This document shows positions 15,829 through 23,538 of a DNA stretch of 35,189 nt, piece after piece. A program made the translations under genes and the position numbers. Source of the DNA: Betaproteobacteria bacterium (GTDB lineage: Bacteria > Pseudomonadota > Gammaproteobacteria > Burkholderiales > SG8-41); contig JAIOOZ010000038.1 in the NCBI GenBank assembly GCA_021414185.1, forward strand, positions 1-35,189. The letters are read 5' to 3'. Numbering within the stretch: position 1 is the stretch's first letter; every line of letters starts with the position of its first letter. The notes below the pieces were generated by a model that saw only the letters and a list, made by a program, of their open reading frames with translations, ran no database searches and was not told the origin of the DNA.

Positions 15829-16247
15829 CGTCCGCCAGTCCGTGCCGCGGCGGCGGGCGCCGGCCTGATCTGCTCCCACGCTTCGCGCAATTCGTTCAAC
15901 AGACGGCTGACTTCATCGACCGCTTCCGGGCGGTCATGCAGGTTCGCCCGCAGCAGACAATCGCACATATAGGCGTAGAGCGCGTCGAGGCGTTCGCCCA
16001 GTTCGCCGCCGGCCTTCACGTCGAGGCTCGCCCGCAGGCCGCTTTCGATGATCATGATGGCTTTGGAAAGCGCGCGACCTTTGGCGGCCGTTTCGCGCCG
16101 TGCCATGTGCAGTTTGGCGTCAGCGAGCGCAAGCAGCGCGCCTTCATACAGCATCAATATCAGCTTGTGCGGGTCCGCTTCGGGTACGCCGGTTTCGAGA
16201 CCGACGCTCATATAGGCATTGATGCCGTGTTGTGCAGTTGCGAACAT
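15825..16247 (-). CDS. fliS: flagellin export chaperone FliS
   Basis: FliS binds the flagellin C-terminal helix in the cytoplasm and keeps it export-ready. The 140-residue protein shows the signature INAYMSVGLETGVPEADPHKLILMLYEGAL, a central KGRALSKAIMIIESGLRASLDVKAGGELGERLDALYAYM, and the C-terminal VDEVSRLLNELREAWEQI. Length and motifs are normal apart from a short Ala/Arg tail. It is 19 bases downstream of fliD and overlaps fliT by four. Confidence 0.96.
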   Translation of the reverse strand: MFATAQHGINAYMSVGLETGVPEADPHKLILMLYEGALLALADAKLHMARRETAAKGRALSKAIMIIESGLRASLDVKAGGELGERLDALYAYMCDCLLRANLHDRPEAVDEVSRLLNELREAWEQIRPAPAAAARTGGR

Positions 16248-16266
16248 GGTCGTGGATTTCTTGCGG

Positions 16267-18231
16267 TTATTTGGTGCTGGCGGTCAGATTGGCCAGTTGC
16301 TGCGTCAGAAAGCTGCTGGTCTGGTTGAGGCTGCTCACCATCGTATCGAGCGCCGCGAACTGCGCCCGATAGTTGGCTTCGATCTGGGTCAGTCGCCGGT
16401 TGACGGCTGCGCGCTGGCTGTCGAGACTCTTGATGCTCGAATTCAGGCCCGCGGTGCGGCCCGCGAGCGGACCGGCGGGATCGAGCACATTGGTGGCGAA
16501 TTTGTTCAGCAACGACGCATAACCTTCGGCATAGTTGAGGGTCACGCTGTTATTGGCCGCGAGCTGGGCGGGCGTTCCTGTGTACTGGACCTTGATGCCG
16601 TCGGCTGCTGAACCGCTGCTCGCGGTGAGGATGCGGCCGCTGCCGGTAGCGGCATAAGTGACGCCGTTGTGCATGAAGCTGCCTGCAACATCGCTGCCCG
16701 TGCCGCTTTCGCCGCCACTGTAACCGAGCGCTGAAATCGCGGTGCCGGCGATGCCGGCGATGCTGGATGCGGCGCCGAAATCCTTCGACGCGATTACGAG
16801 CTTGCCGGAATCGAGCGTGACGGTGGCGGCGGCGCCCGCGGCGGTGAGCGCCGACTGCACTGCGCTGGCGAGTTGGGCCGGCGTGTAGGTGCCGTGCGCC
16901 AGCGTCAGCGCGCCGCTGGCGGTACCGTTGATATTGAGTGACAAGCCGTCGTTGGTACCATCGATTACGGTCGATCCTGCCGGTGCGGCGCCGGCGCTTG
17001 CCGCAGCCTGCGTTGCAGCGGCGGTAATGTTCACCTGGTAATCGCCCGCGACGGCGTGCGCGCCCGCGCCCGCGAAACTCAGGAAACTGCTGCTGCTCTT
17101 GCCCTGCACGCTGAACAGCGCGGCAATGCCGGAAAAGTTGGTGTTGATCCCATTGGTGAGCTTGGTGGCGTCGACCGCCAGCGAGCCTTCTTTCTGGAAC
17201 GAGACGCCGATCTGCGACAGCGTAGTGAGGCTGCCACCGGTTCCCGCCACCGCGCGCGACAGGATCGAGCGCACCTGTACTTGCAGGTTCTGCGCCGCTG
17301 AGTCGCCCAGCAGCGGTCCGCCCTGCTTGGTGGTCGCGTTATAGCCGGTAAGACTGCCGAGCGTGCTGTTGACGTTGTTGTAGGCGTTCACAAAAGCTCC
17401 TACGGCGGCTTGCAGCGCGGCGTTGTCGCGCGCTACCGTCAGAGTTGAAGCGCCGGACTTTATGAGATTGAGCGTGATGCCGGGGATCACTGTCGTAACG
17501 GCGTTCGACGCACTCTTGACGGTGACGCCGTTGACGGTCAGCGTGGCGTCTGCGCCGGCGCGCGCCTCGGCCAGGCTGGCGATCGTATCGTGCAGTTCGC
17601 CTGCCGCAAGATTGTTCGTAATCTGTATCGTATTGGACGTGCCGGTGGCGTTGGCGGTCAGCACGAGCTTGTAGGGACTTGCGCTGCCATCGTTGACGAC
17701 GCTGGCGGTGACGCCGGCGCCGGCCGCGTTAATCGCGTCGCGCACGCCTTCAAGCGTATTGTTGGACGCGTCTATGGTCACCGCCGCCGCGGTGCCGCTG
17801 CCGACCTTGATGGTCAGCGTGCCCGTCGAGCTCGCGCTTTGCGCGCTGAGGATGCCGGTAGCGGCAAGCACCTGGGTCTGCGCGATGTTGGCAACGCTCA
17901 CGGTGTAGCTGCCGGGCGTCGCGGTGGTCGCCGCGCTGCCGGTGAATATTGAAGGGTCCGACGAGCCCGCGGTCAGTCCCTGATAGCTCGCAGCGGCCGA
18001 CAGGTTTTTCATCGCGCCCTGGAACGCGGCAAACAGGCTGTTCAGCGTGCCGAACGCGCTGAGATCGGTTTGATAGCTGGATTGCTTCTGGTCGAGTAGT
18101 GCCAAAGGGCGCTGCTCGATGGACATCAGTTTGGAAACTATGGTGTTGACGTCAAGTCCGGAACCGATGCCGGGGGACGTGATCGCACCTGTCGTCGTCG
18201 TGCCGACTGTCGAACCTGCCGTCAGTGCCAT
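16267..18231 (-). CDS. fliD: flagellar filament capping protein FliD (HAP2), enlarged
   Basis: FliD forms the cap that folds flagellin at the filament tip. N-terminus: SPGIGSGLDVNTIVSKLMSIEQRPLALLDQKQSSYQ (about 19-54). C-terminus: ILDPAGPL-type end with SIKSLDSQRAAVNRRLTQIEANYRAQFAALDTMVSSLNQTSSFLTQQL. Both are diagnostic. At 654 residues it is larger than the 450-480 residues of many FliD proteins. The excess is an Ala/Gly/Ser/Thr-rich block, about 378-565, inserted before the C-terminal helices, with flagellin-like beta segments (GDYQVNITAA, GTYTPAQLASAVQSAL). The block would enlarge the outer domain of the cap. Confidence 0.95.
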   Translation of the reverse strand: MALTAGSTVGTTTTGAITSPGIGSGLDVNTIVSKLMSIEQRPLALLDQKQSSYQTDLSAFGTLNSLFAAFQGAMKNLSAAASYQGLTAGSSDPSIFTGSAATTATPGSYTVSVANIAQTQVLAATGILSAQSASSTGTLTIKVGSGTAAAVTIDASNNTLEGVRDAINAAGAGVTASVVNDGSASPYKLVLTANATGTSNTIQITNNLAAGELHDTIASLAEARAGADATLTVNGVTVKSASNAVTTVIPGITLNLIKSGASTLTVARDNAALQAAVGAFVNAYNNVNSTLGSLTGYNATTKQGGPLLGDSAAQNLQVQVRSILSRAVAGTGGSLTTLSQIGVSFQKEGSLAVDATKLTNGINTNFSGIAALFSVQGKSSSSFLSFAGAGAHAVAGDYQVNITAAATQAAASAGAAPAGSTVIDGTNDGLSLNINGTASGALTLAHGTYTPAQLASAVQSALTAAGAAATVTLDSGKLVIASKDFGAASSIAGIAGTAISALGYSGGESGTGSDVAGSFMHNGVTYAATGSGRILTASSGSAADGIKVQYTGTPAQLAANNSVTLNYAEGYASLLNKFATNVLDPAGPLAGRTAGLNSSIKSLDSQRAAVNRRLTQIEANYRAQFAALDTMVSSLNQTSSFLTQQLANLTASTK

Positions 18232-18407
18232 GATCGGATGTCCCTGTCTTTTTTCTGCCGGCCGCCGCCGGTTCGGCGAGTCGAGCCTTGATTGCGGTAT
18301 TGCCTGCCGGCGGCGCGAATGGCCGGAGTTCTAGCGGGTGGCACCGCAGATGCATTTCATCTGATGCCGGCGCCATGCGGCGCCGCAATACGCGATGCTG
18401 AAATGAG

Positions 18408-18434
18408 TGATCAGCACGTCGAAAATTCGCTAAA
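18408..18434 (-). promoter_or_regulatory. possible weak sigma-28 promoter of fliD
   Basis: On the minus strand TTTAGCGA, eleven bases, then GCTGATCA match the spacing of the sigma-28 consensus TAAAGTTT-N11-GCCGATAA with six of eight in the -10 but a poor -35. The -35 overlaps the T tract of the fliC terminator. It is about 175 bases ahead of fliD. A better site was not seen in the 241-base gap. Confidence 0.25.
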
Positions 18435-18462
18435 AACCCCGGCCAGCTCGCGCCGGCCGGGA
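18432..18462 (-). terminator. rho-independent terminator of fliC
   Basis: On the minus strand the sequence CCCGGCC, a 10-base loop region, GGCCGGGG and TTTTT form a strong GC stem followed by a U tract. It lies 11 bases after the fliC stop codon, so it should separate abundant flagellin mRNA from fliD. Confidence 0.85.
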
Positions 18463-18472
18463 CCTGAGTTGC

Positions 18473-19933
18473 TTACTTCAGCAGCGACAGCACGCTTTGC
18501 GGCAGTGCGTTGGCTTGCGACAGGATCGCGATCCCGGCTTGCTGCAGCACCTGGTTCTTCGTCAGGCTCGCTGTTTCTGACGCGAAATCCGCGTCCTGTA
18601 TGCGGCTGCGCGACGCGGTCAGGTTTTCGGCGGTCGTTTGCAGCGATGCCACCACCGAAGCGAAGCGGTTTTGATACGCGCCCAGCGCCGCGCGGTTGCC
18701 GTTGACCGAGGTCAGGGCCGAGTCGATCGAGTTGATTGCCGCGTTGGCGCCGTTGACCGTCGAGATGTCGATGGCCGATACGGCAGTGCCGGTTGCCGCC
18801 GAGGCGGTCGTGCCGTTTGCAACACCTTTCACGCCCGCCGCTGCCGAGCCTGCGACGACCACGCTGCCCGTGCCGGAGTAAGTGAGGCTGTATGAGCCGT
18901 AGTTTGTCGCGGCAACTCCGCCGAGCCCGATGTCCGCCAGCGCAGCACCCGTGGCGCCGCCTGCGGCGAAAGATACGGCGATGTTTCTGCCGTCAGCCGC
19001 GCTCAATGCGATCGTGTTGCCGGCACCGAGTGTCGCAGTCACGCCCGTGGCAGCGCTGTTTGACTGGATGGCGGCAACCGTGGTCGCGACGTTGGTCGCA
19101 CCGATGCCGGCTGTGGTCAACCCGAGGTTGATCGCGGTGCCGTTTATCGTCAGAACCGCGGTGCCGTCGGCGGTGATCGGCGTGGAAGCGTAGGTGCCGG
19201 TGACCGACGTGGCGTTGGCGCGGGCGGTGATGCCCGTGATGTTCGCCGCGTTGATCGCGCTGGCGAGGGAGCGCGCATCACCCGCGACGGCCGCGCCGCC
19301 CGAAGCGGAGAAAACGTCGACCGCTGTTGCGCCGTTAACTGCAACGGTAAACTGGCCCGCGGCGGTCAGGCCCGTCGCGGCGCTCAACGTGCTGGTGGTG
19401 ACGTTCGCGCCATAGCTCTGGCCGAGCGCGCTGGTACGGGCGCTGGTGATCGACGAAACGCTGATCGTCTGGCCGGCATCCGCGCCAACCTGGAACTGCT
19501 GGTTGCTGAACGAGCCGTCGAGCAGGTTCACGCCGTTGAACTTGGAATTGACCGAGGTACGGTCGATCTCGGCGATAAGTTGCGCGGCTTCCTGCTGAAG
19601 CGCTGCGCGGTCGGAAGAGCTGTTCGTCGAGTTGGCCGACTGCACCGCGAGTTCGCGGATGCGCTGCAGGTTGTTGCCGATTTGCGTGAGATCGCCTTCC
19701 GCGGTTTGCGCGAGCGAGATCGCATCGTTCGCATTGCGTGCCGCCTGGTTGTCGCCGTTGATCTGCGCGGTGAAACGCTGCGCAATCGCGAGGCCGGCCG
19801 CATCGTCCTTGGCGCTGTTGATGCGCAGGCCCGAGGACAGGCGTTGCAGAGACGTGGACAACGCGCTTTGCGAGGTATTGAGGTTGCGTTGCGCATTGAG
19901 CGACGCAATGTTCGTGCTGATGATCTGGGGCAT
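18473..19933 (-). CDS. fliC: flagellin FliC
   Basis: Flagellin is the filament subunit. The 486-residue protein has the conserved N-terminal D0/D1 ([45 protein letters not shown]) and C-terminal D1/D0 ([43 protein letters not shown]). The [13 protein letters not shown] segment matches the region recognised by TLR5 in enteric flagellins. The middle (about 170-390) is a variable Ala/Gly/Thr-rich D2/D3 region. AAGGAG lies six bases before the ATG, and a sigma-28 promoter and terminator frame it. It is a single-gene unit. Confidence 0.98.
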   Translation of the reverse strand: MPQIISTNIASLNAQRNLNTSQSALSTSLQRLSSGLRINSAKDDAAGLAIAQRFTAQINGDNQAARNANDAISLAQTAEGDLTQIGNNLQRIRELAVQSANSTNSSSDRAALQQEAAQLIAEIDRTSVNSKFNGVNLLDGSFSNQQFQVGADAGQTISVSSITSARTSALGQSYGANVTTSTLSAATGLTAAGQFTVAVNGATAVDVFSASGGAAVAGDARSLASAINAANITGITARANATSVTGTYASTPITADGTAVLTINGTAINLGLTTAGIGATNVATTVAAIQSNSAATGVTATLGAGNTIALSAADGRNIAVSFAAGGATGAALADIGLGGVAATNYGSYSLTYSGTGSVVVAGSAAAGVKGVANGTTASAATGTAVSAIDISTVNGANAAINSIDSALTSVNGNRAALGAYQNRFASVVASLQTTAENLTASRSRIQDADFASETASLTKNQVLQQAGIAILSQANALPQSVLSLLK

Positions 19934-20024
19934 TTGAATCTCCTTTACACGGTTGTTGGTTAGCGGCCCTGTGCCGTGACTTCGGACCTGCGCGCCGTAT
20001 TGGCGTGAGCCGCCGTCCTAAGCA

Positions 20025-20051
20025 ATTACGGCGGTATATGAAGGGACTTTA
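20025..20051 (-). promoter_or_regulatory. sigma-28 (FliA) promoter of fliC
   Basis: On the minus strand TAAAGTCC, eleven bases, GCCGTAAT. The sigma-28 consensus is TAAAGTTT-N11-GCCGATAA. Spacing is exact, six of eight match in the -35 and six or so in the -10. The start of transcription would be about 85 bases before the fliC ATG. Sigma-28 control of flagellin is established across proteobacteria. Confidence 0.85.
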
Positions 20052-20108
20052 GGGGGCACACGGCCGAAATGGCGATCGCATGGCGGCAGAGATCACGATG
20101 TGCCGTTG

Positions 20109-20909
20109 TCAGTCTGCCGTGACGGCGCGGTTTTTGCCGGCGCTCTTCGCCCGGTAGAGCGCGCGGTCGGCCCGCGCAATCACCGCGTCGCGTGTTTCAC
20201 CCGTCTTGCGCACGGCAATGCCCGCACTGAACGTGATCGGCAATCTGCAGTTGCCGTAGACGAGCGGGGAGCGATGCAGATCCTGCTGCAGCCGGGACAA
20301 TGCCCGGGCGGTATCGTCCGTCCCCGAATCGGGCAGCAAAAACAGGAACTCTTCGCCGCCAAAACGGACGACCACGTCGCTGGGGCGCATCGAGCGCTTG
20401 ATCACCTGCGCAAAATGCACCAGCGCCGCGTCGCCGGCCTGGTGCCCGTGGCGGTCGTTGATGCTTTTGAAATCGTCAATGTCGAGCAGCGCCGTTCCGA
20501 GCGGCGCTGCCTGGCGATCGGCGCGCGCAGCTTCGCGCGGATAGACCTGGTCGAATCCGCAGCGGTTAAGGGCGCCGGTCAGATGGTCGACGTGGACCAT
20601 GCCGCGCAGCTGTTCGAGTTCAGTTTTCAGCGCCTCGATTTCCAGTTCGGCGCGCGTGATCTCGGCGAGCGCAACGCTCGCCGGCACCTCGTTGCGGGCA
20701 GACCCTGCTTCGCGCAGAGCTTCTTCGATGATCGAGACGATCGAGCCGACGTCATCCGTGCGGTGGATCCTGCGCGCGAAGTCCTCAAGCCGGTGATGAT
20801 AATCGCCGGTTGCGGGCGCTGCGCGCGGCACGATTTGCGGCGCGCCGGCCGGGTTGACGGAGGCCTTGACCATCCGCAACGCAGCATGTTTGACCTTGCT
20901 CGTTTGCAT
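20109..20909 (-). CDS. diguanylate cyclase, short (coiled-coil linker plus GGDEF)
   Basis: Makes c-di-GMP from two GTP. From ATG 20907-20909, preceded by GGAG at a seven-base distance, it is 266 residues. It has a helical linker (about 33-105) and a GGDEF domain with DHLTGALNR, the metal-binding LLDIDDFKSIND, the active-site loop GGEEF (184-188) and the inhibitory I-site RPSD (175-178), so product feedback is likely. No membrane or sensory domain is present. From the ATGDYH motif onward it parallels the neighbouring 582-residue cyclase, so it looks like a shortened duplicate. An ATG 12 codons upstream is possible but has no ribosome binding site. Confidence 0.9.
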   Translation of the reverse strand: MQTSKVKHAALRMVKASVNPAGAPQIVPRAAPATGDYHHRLEDFARRIHRTDDVGSIVSIIEEALREAGSARNEVPASVALAEITRAELEIEALKTELEQLRGMVHVDHLTGALNRCGFDQVYPREAARADRQAAPLGTALLDIDDFKSINDRHGHQAGDAALVHFAQVIKRSMRPSDVVVRFGGEEFLFLLPDSGTDDTARALSRLQQDLHRSPLVYGNCRLPITFSAGIAVRKTGETRDAVIARADRALYRAKSAGKNRAVTAD

Positions 20910-21022
20910 CGCACAGCTCCAGTAAGTCGCCGGCAGACCGGCCATGAAGCGTCAAGATAACAAGGAACCGCCTGCGCGCCCGGCTGGAATACCGGGCAAA
21001 ATCCCCCGCAATTCCCGCAAAT

Positions 21023-21038
21023 GCCTGAAAAATCAGGC
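21023..21038 (-). other. small hairpin at the end of the long cyclase gene
   Basis: GCCTGA and TCAGGC, separated by four T on the minus strand, overlap the stop codon of the upstream cyclase gene (stop at 21033-21035). There is no U tract after it, so it is at best a weak terminator or an mRNA-end structure before the short cyclase gene. Confidence 0.3.
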
Positions 21039-22781
21039 CGCGACCACGCGGTTCTTGCCCGCGCGCTTGGCCTGGTACAGCGCGCGGTCGGCGCGCGCGA
21101 TAACGGCCGACTGCGTGTCTCCCTGCTGGTAAGTGGCGATGCCGGCGCTAAAGGTGATCAGCAGCTTGCGGTTGTCATGCAGGAAAAAGCGTTTGGTCAT
21201 TTCGCGCTGCAGCCGCGTGACCGCCGCGGCACTCTGTTCAGCGTCTGAACCGGGCAGCAGGATCAGGAATTCCTCGCCGCCAAAGCGTGCCACGCTGTCG
21301 CTGGGCCGCATGGTGTCCTTGATTACGCCCGCGATGTGCACCAGCGCATCGTCGCCGACCTGGTGGCCGAGCGTGTCGTTCAGGTCCTTGAAATTATCGA
21401 TGTCGAGCAGCGCGATACTTAGCGCCTCCTGCTTGCGGTCCGCGAATGCGATTTCGCGGTCAAATGCCTCGTTCAGGCCGCGCCGGTTGAGCGTGCCCGT
21501 CAAATGGTCGCGCAGCACCTTATCACTTACCTGCTCCAGCTCGCTTTCCAGGTCGCGTATGCGGTTTTCGGCGACGCTGACCTGTTCGCGCGCGCGCAGC
21601 ACTTCGCGGCGCGAATTCAGTGCGCTTGCCTGCACGGTTCGCGTCTCGCGCAGCACCTCTTCGAGGAGGACGTTCAACTGCCCGACGTCTTCGGTCTGGC
21701 GAATGCGCTGGGCGAGGCTTTCAATCGAATCGTGATAGTCGCCGGTGGCGGTCGACAGCGTGCCCAGTTCGTCGATGAAAGAGGCGACCATCTCTTTCAA
21801 CATTGACTTGGTTTCATTGAGGCTCTGTTTGAGCACGCCCTGGTGATGTATGGCGTTCTTCAAATTGCGTTGCGCTTCTTCGATCGCGTCGAGGTTCAAC
21901 GGGCCCGAAATGACCTGCAGCACGACGGCGATCTGGCCGCGCAGCCACTGATCGTCGGCGACCAGCTCGCCCACGTTTTCGGCGAGCAGGCGCAGGAGCT
22001 GCAACAGGCCGTTCTGCACGCCGTCGCGCGCGTTGCCGTGCAATTCGACATTGAGAAAAAGCTTTTTCAGCTCGGCGCGCAAGGCTGCCAGATCGATCGC
22101 CTCGGGCGCGCGCAACTGGCGGGCCAGCGCGTTGGCTTGCGCCGTCGGGAGCGGTGCATCGATCAAGCGCGCGCCGACGGCGATTTCAAGCGTGTACGCG
22201 AGCAATTCGCGCAGTTCCAGTGCACCCGCGCCGCCGCCGGCGCAGCCGCCACAGGCGGCATCGGCATGGGCGTGCGCCGCCGGCGTGACGAGCGTCGGCG
22301 ATTTTGCCCAGGCGTGCGTCAGATTCAGCAGCCGCCCGTAAAGCATTTGCGTGGTGCCGCCGGCCGCCAGTGCTCTTTCCAGAGCGGTCTGGCGCTCGCT
22401 GTACGGACTGCCCGGCAGGTGGTCGCGTAACAGCCGCGCGAGTTCGCGCAGCAATGCCGCCCATTCGGCGGCGGATGCGTGTTCGCATTGCTGTTTCGCA
22501 AAGTCGATCAGCGCGCGGTGGCCATCGTCCCAGTTGCGGCTGGCGGCCGCAGCGGCCAGCGAGTTGCCCAGCCGCGCGAGTTCGGGCGTGCTGCGCGGCA
22601 GTTCGGCGGTCAGCCGCTGGAGCATGCGGTCGATGCCGCCGGCCGCGAGGCCGACGTCGTCGCCGCCGGCAATTTCGCAATAGAGGCGTCCGTAGTTCTC
22701 CGGTGTCGGCGCTTCTTTGCGCGTTACCAGCAACCGCAGGGTCTCGCGCGCGATATCGTTGGGCTTGCTGAGAACCGTCAT
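21033..22781 (-). CDS. diguanylate cyclase with large N-terminal domain
   Basis: This 582-residue protein ends in a GGDEF domain: DHLTGTLNRRGL, LLDIDNFKDLNDTLGHQVGD, I-site RPSD (492-495) and GGEEF (501-505), so it should make c-di-GMP under product inhibition. The first 344 residues contain no domain I can name; they open with NDIARETLRLLVTRKEAPTPENYGRLY, a start found in other betaproteobacterial cyclases, and include a Cys/Gly cluster (CGGCAGGGAGA, about 174-184). A helical linker (345-425) joins the parts. GAGGAA precedes the ATG. The sigma-28 site 80 bases upstream puts it in the late flagellar regulon. Confidence 0.92.
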   Translation of the reverse strand: MTVLSKPNDIARETLRLLVTRKEAPTPENYGRLYCEIAGGDDVGLAAGGIDRMLQRLTAELPRSTPELARLGNSLAAAAASRNWDDGHRALIDFAKQQCEHASAAEWAALLRELARLLRDHLPGSPYSERQTALERALAAGGTTQMLYGRLLNLTHAWAKSPTLVTPAAHAHADAACGGCAGGGAGALELRELLAYTLEIAVGARLIDAPLPTAQANALARQLRAPEAIDLAALRAELKKLFLNVELHGNARDGVQNGLLQLLRLLAENVGELVADDQWLRGQIAVVLQVISGPLNLDAIEEAQRNLKNAIHHQGVLKQSLNETKSMLKEMVASFIDELGTLSTATGDYHDSIESLAQRIRQTEDVGQLNVLLEEVLRETRTVQASALNSRREVLRAREQVSVAENRIRDLESELEQVSDKVLRDHLTGTLNRRGLNEAFDREIAFADRKQEALSIALLDIDNFKDLNDTLGHQVGDDALVHIAGVIKDTMRPSDSVARFGGEEFLILLPGSDAEQSAAAVTRLQREMTKRFFLHDNRKLLITFSAGIATYQQGDTQSAVIARADRALYQAKRAGKNRVVAA

Positions 22782-22861
22782 GTATTCCTCGCGAATGGAT
22801 CGTCGCTCTAGGCAGCGATTAATCCCGCTGCGCCTGACTTAAGGCTTCAGCAGAGAGGAAA

Positions 22862-22888
22862 ACATCGGCAAAATCCGGCCGGACTTTA
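22862..22888 (-). promoter_or_regulatory. sigma-28 (FliA) promoter of the long diguanylate cyclase gene
   Basis: On the minus strand TAAAGTCC, eleven bases, GCCGATGT. The -35 octamer is identical to that of fliC in this window, spacing is exact, and the -10 matches the consensus GCCGATAA at six of eight including the GCCGAT core. It lies in the gap between the NarL-type regulator and the cyclase, with the start of transcription about 75 bases before the ATG. Confidence 0.8.
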
Positions 22889-22905
22889 ATCGGCGCGGCG
22901 CTGCC

Positions 22906-23538
22906 CTAGTCGATTATCTGGTTCTTGATCGCGTAATGCGTGAGTTCAGCGTTGTTCTTAAGGCGCATTTTTTCGAGCACGCGGGCGCGGTACACACTGA
23001 CCGTCTTCACGCTGATCGACAAGTGCCGCGCGATGTCGGTCAGGTTCTTGCCGGAAGCAATCATGCAAAGGGTCTGGTATTCCCGGATCGACAGCGTTTC
23101 GTGCTGCGGCCGTTCGCTGTCCTCGCCGATCGAGTTCGCGAGTTCCTGGGCGACGCTCGGCGTCACGTATTTCCGGCCTTCGGTGACCTGGCGGATCGCG
23201 CTTACCAGCTGCGAAGGCGCACTTTGCTTGGTCAGATAGCCGGCCGCGCCCGCTTTCAGCGCGCGCACCGCATACTGGTTTTCCGGGTGCATCGACAGCA
23301 TCAGGATGTGCAGCGCGGGGAATTCCTTGCGGATCAGCTTGAGAGTTTCGATTCCATTGCGGTCGGGCAGTGAAATGTCAAGCAGCACCACGTCGCACGT
23401 TTTGTCTCTCAGCAGGCGCATTGCGTCGGCGCTGGTTTCCGCTTCGCCGACCACCTGCATGTTGCCGCTTTCGGCGATGATCTGCGTCAGGCCGCGGCGC
23501 AGGATTGCATGGTCGTCGATGATGACGACGCGGATCAT
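22906..23538 (-). CDS. NarL/FixJ-type response regulator
   Basis: A DNA-binding two-component regulator of 210 residues. The receiver (1-118) has the acidic pair D8-D9, phosphoacceptor D54 in VVLLDISLPD, and conserved Lys in GYLTKQSAPS. The LuxR-type helix-turn-helix (about 148-205) reads LSIREYQTLCMIASGKNLTDIARHLSISVKTVSVYRARVLEKM. It resembles the UvrY/GacA and NarL groups. Its ATG overlaps the stop of the kinase gene upstream (23535-23538), so the two are a cognate pair. Target genes cannot be told from the window. Confidence 0.93.
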   Translation of the reverse strand: MIRVVIIDDHAILRRGLTQIIAESGNMQVVGEAETSADAMRLLRDKTCDVVLLDISLPDRNGIETLKLIRKEFPALHILMLSMHPENQYAVRALKAGAAGYLTKQSAPSQLVSAIRQVTEGRKYVTPSVAQELANSIGEDSERPQHETLSIREYQTLCMIASGKNLTDIARHLSISVKTVSVYRARVLEKMRLKNNAELTHYAIKNQIID

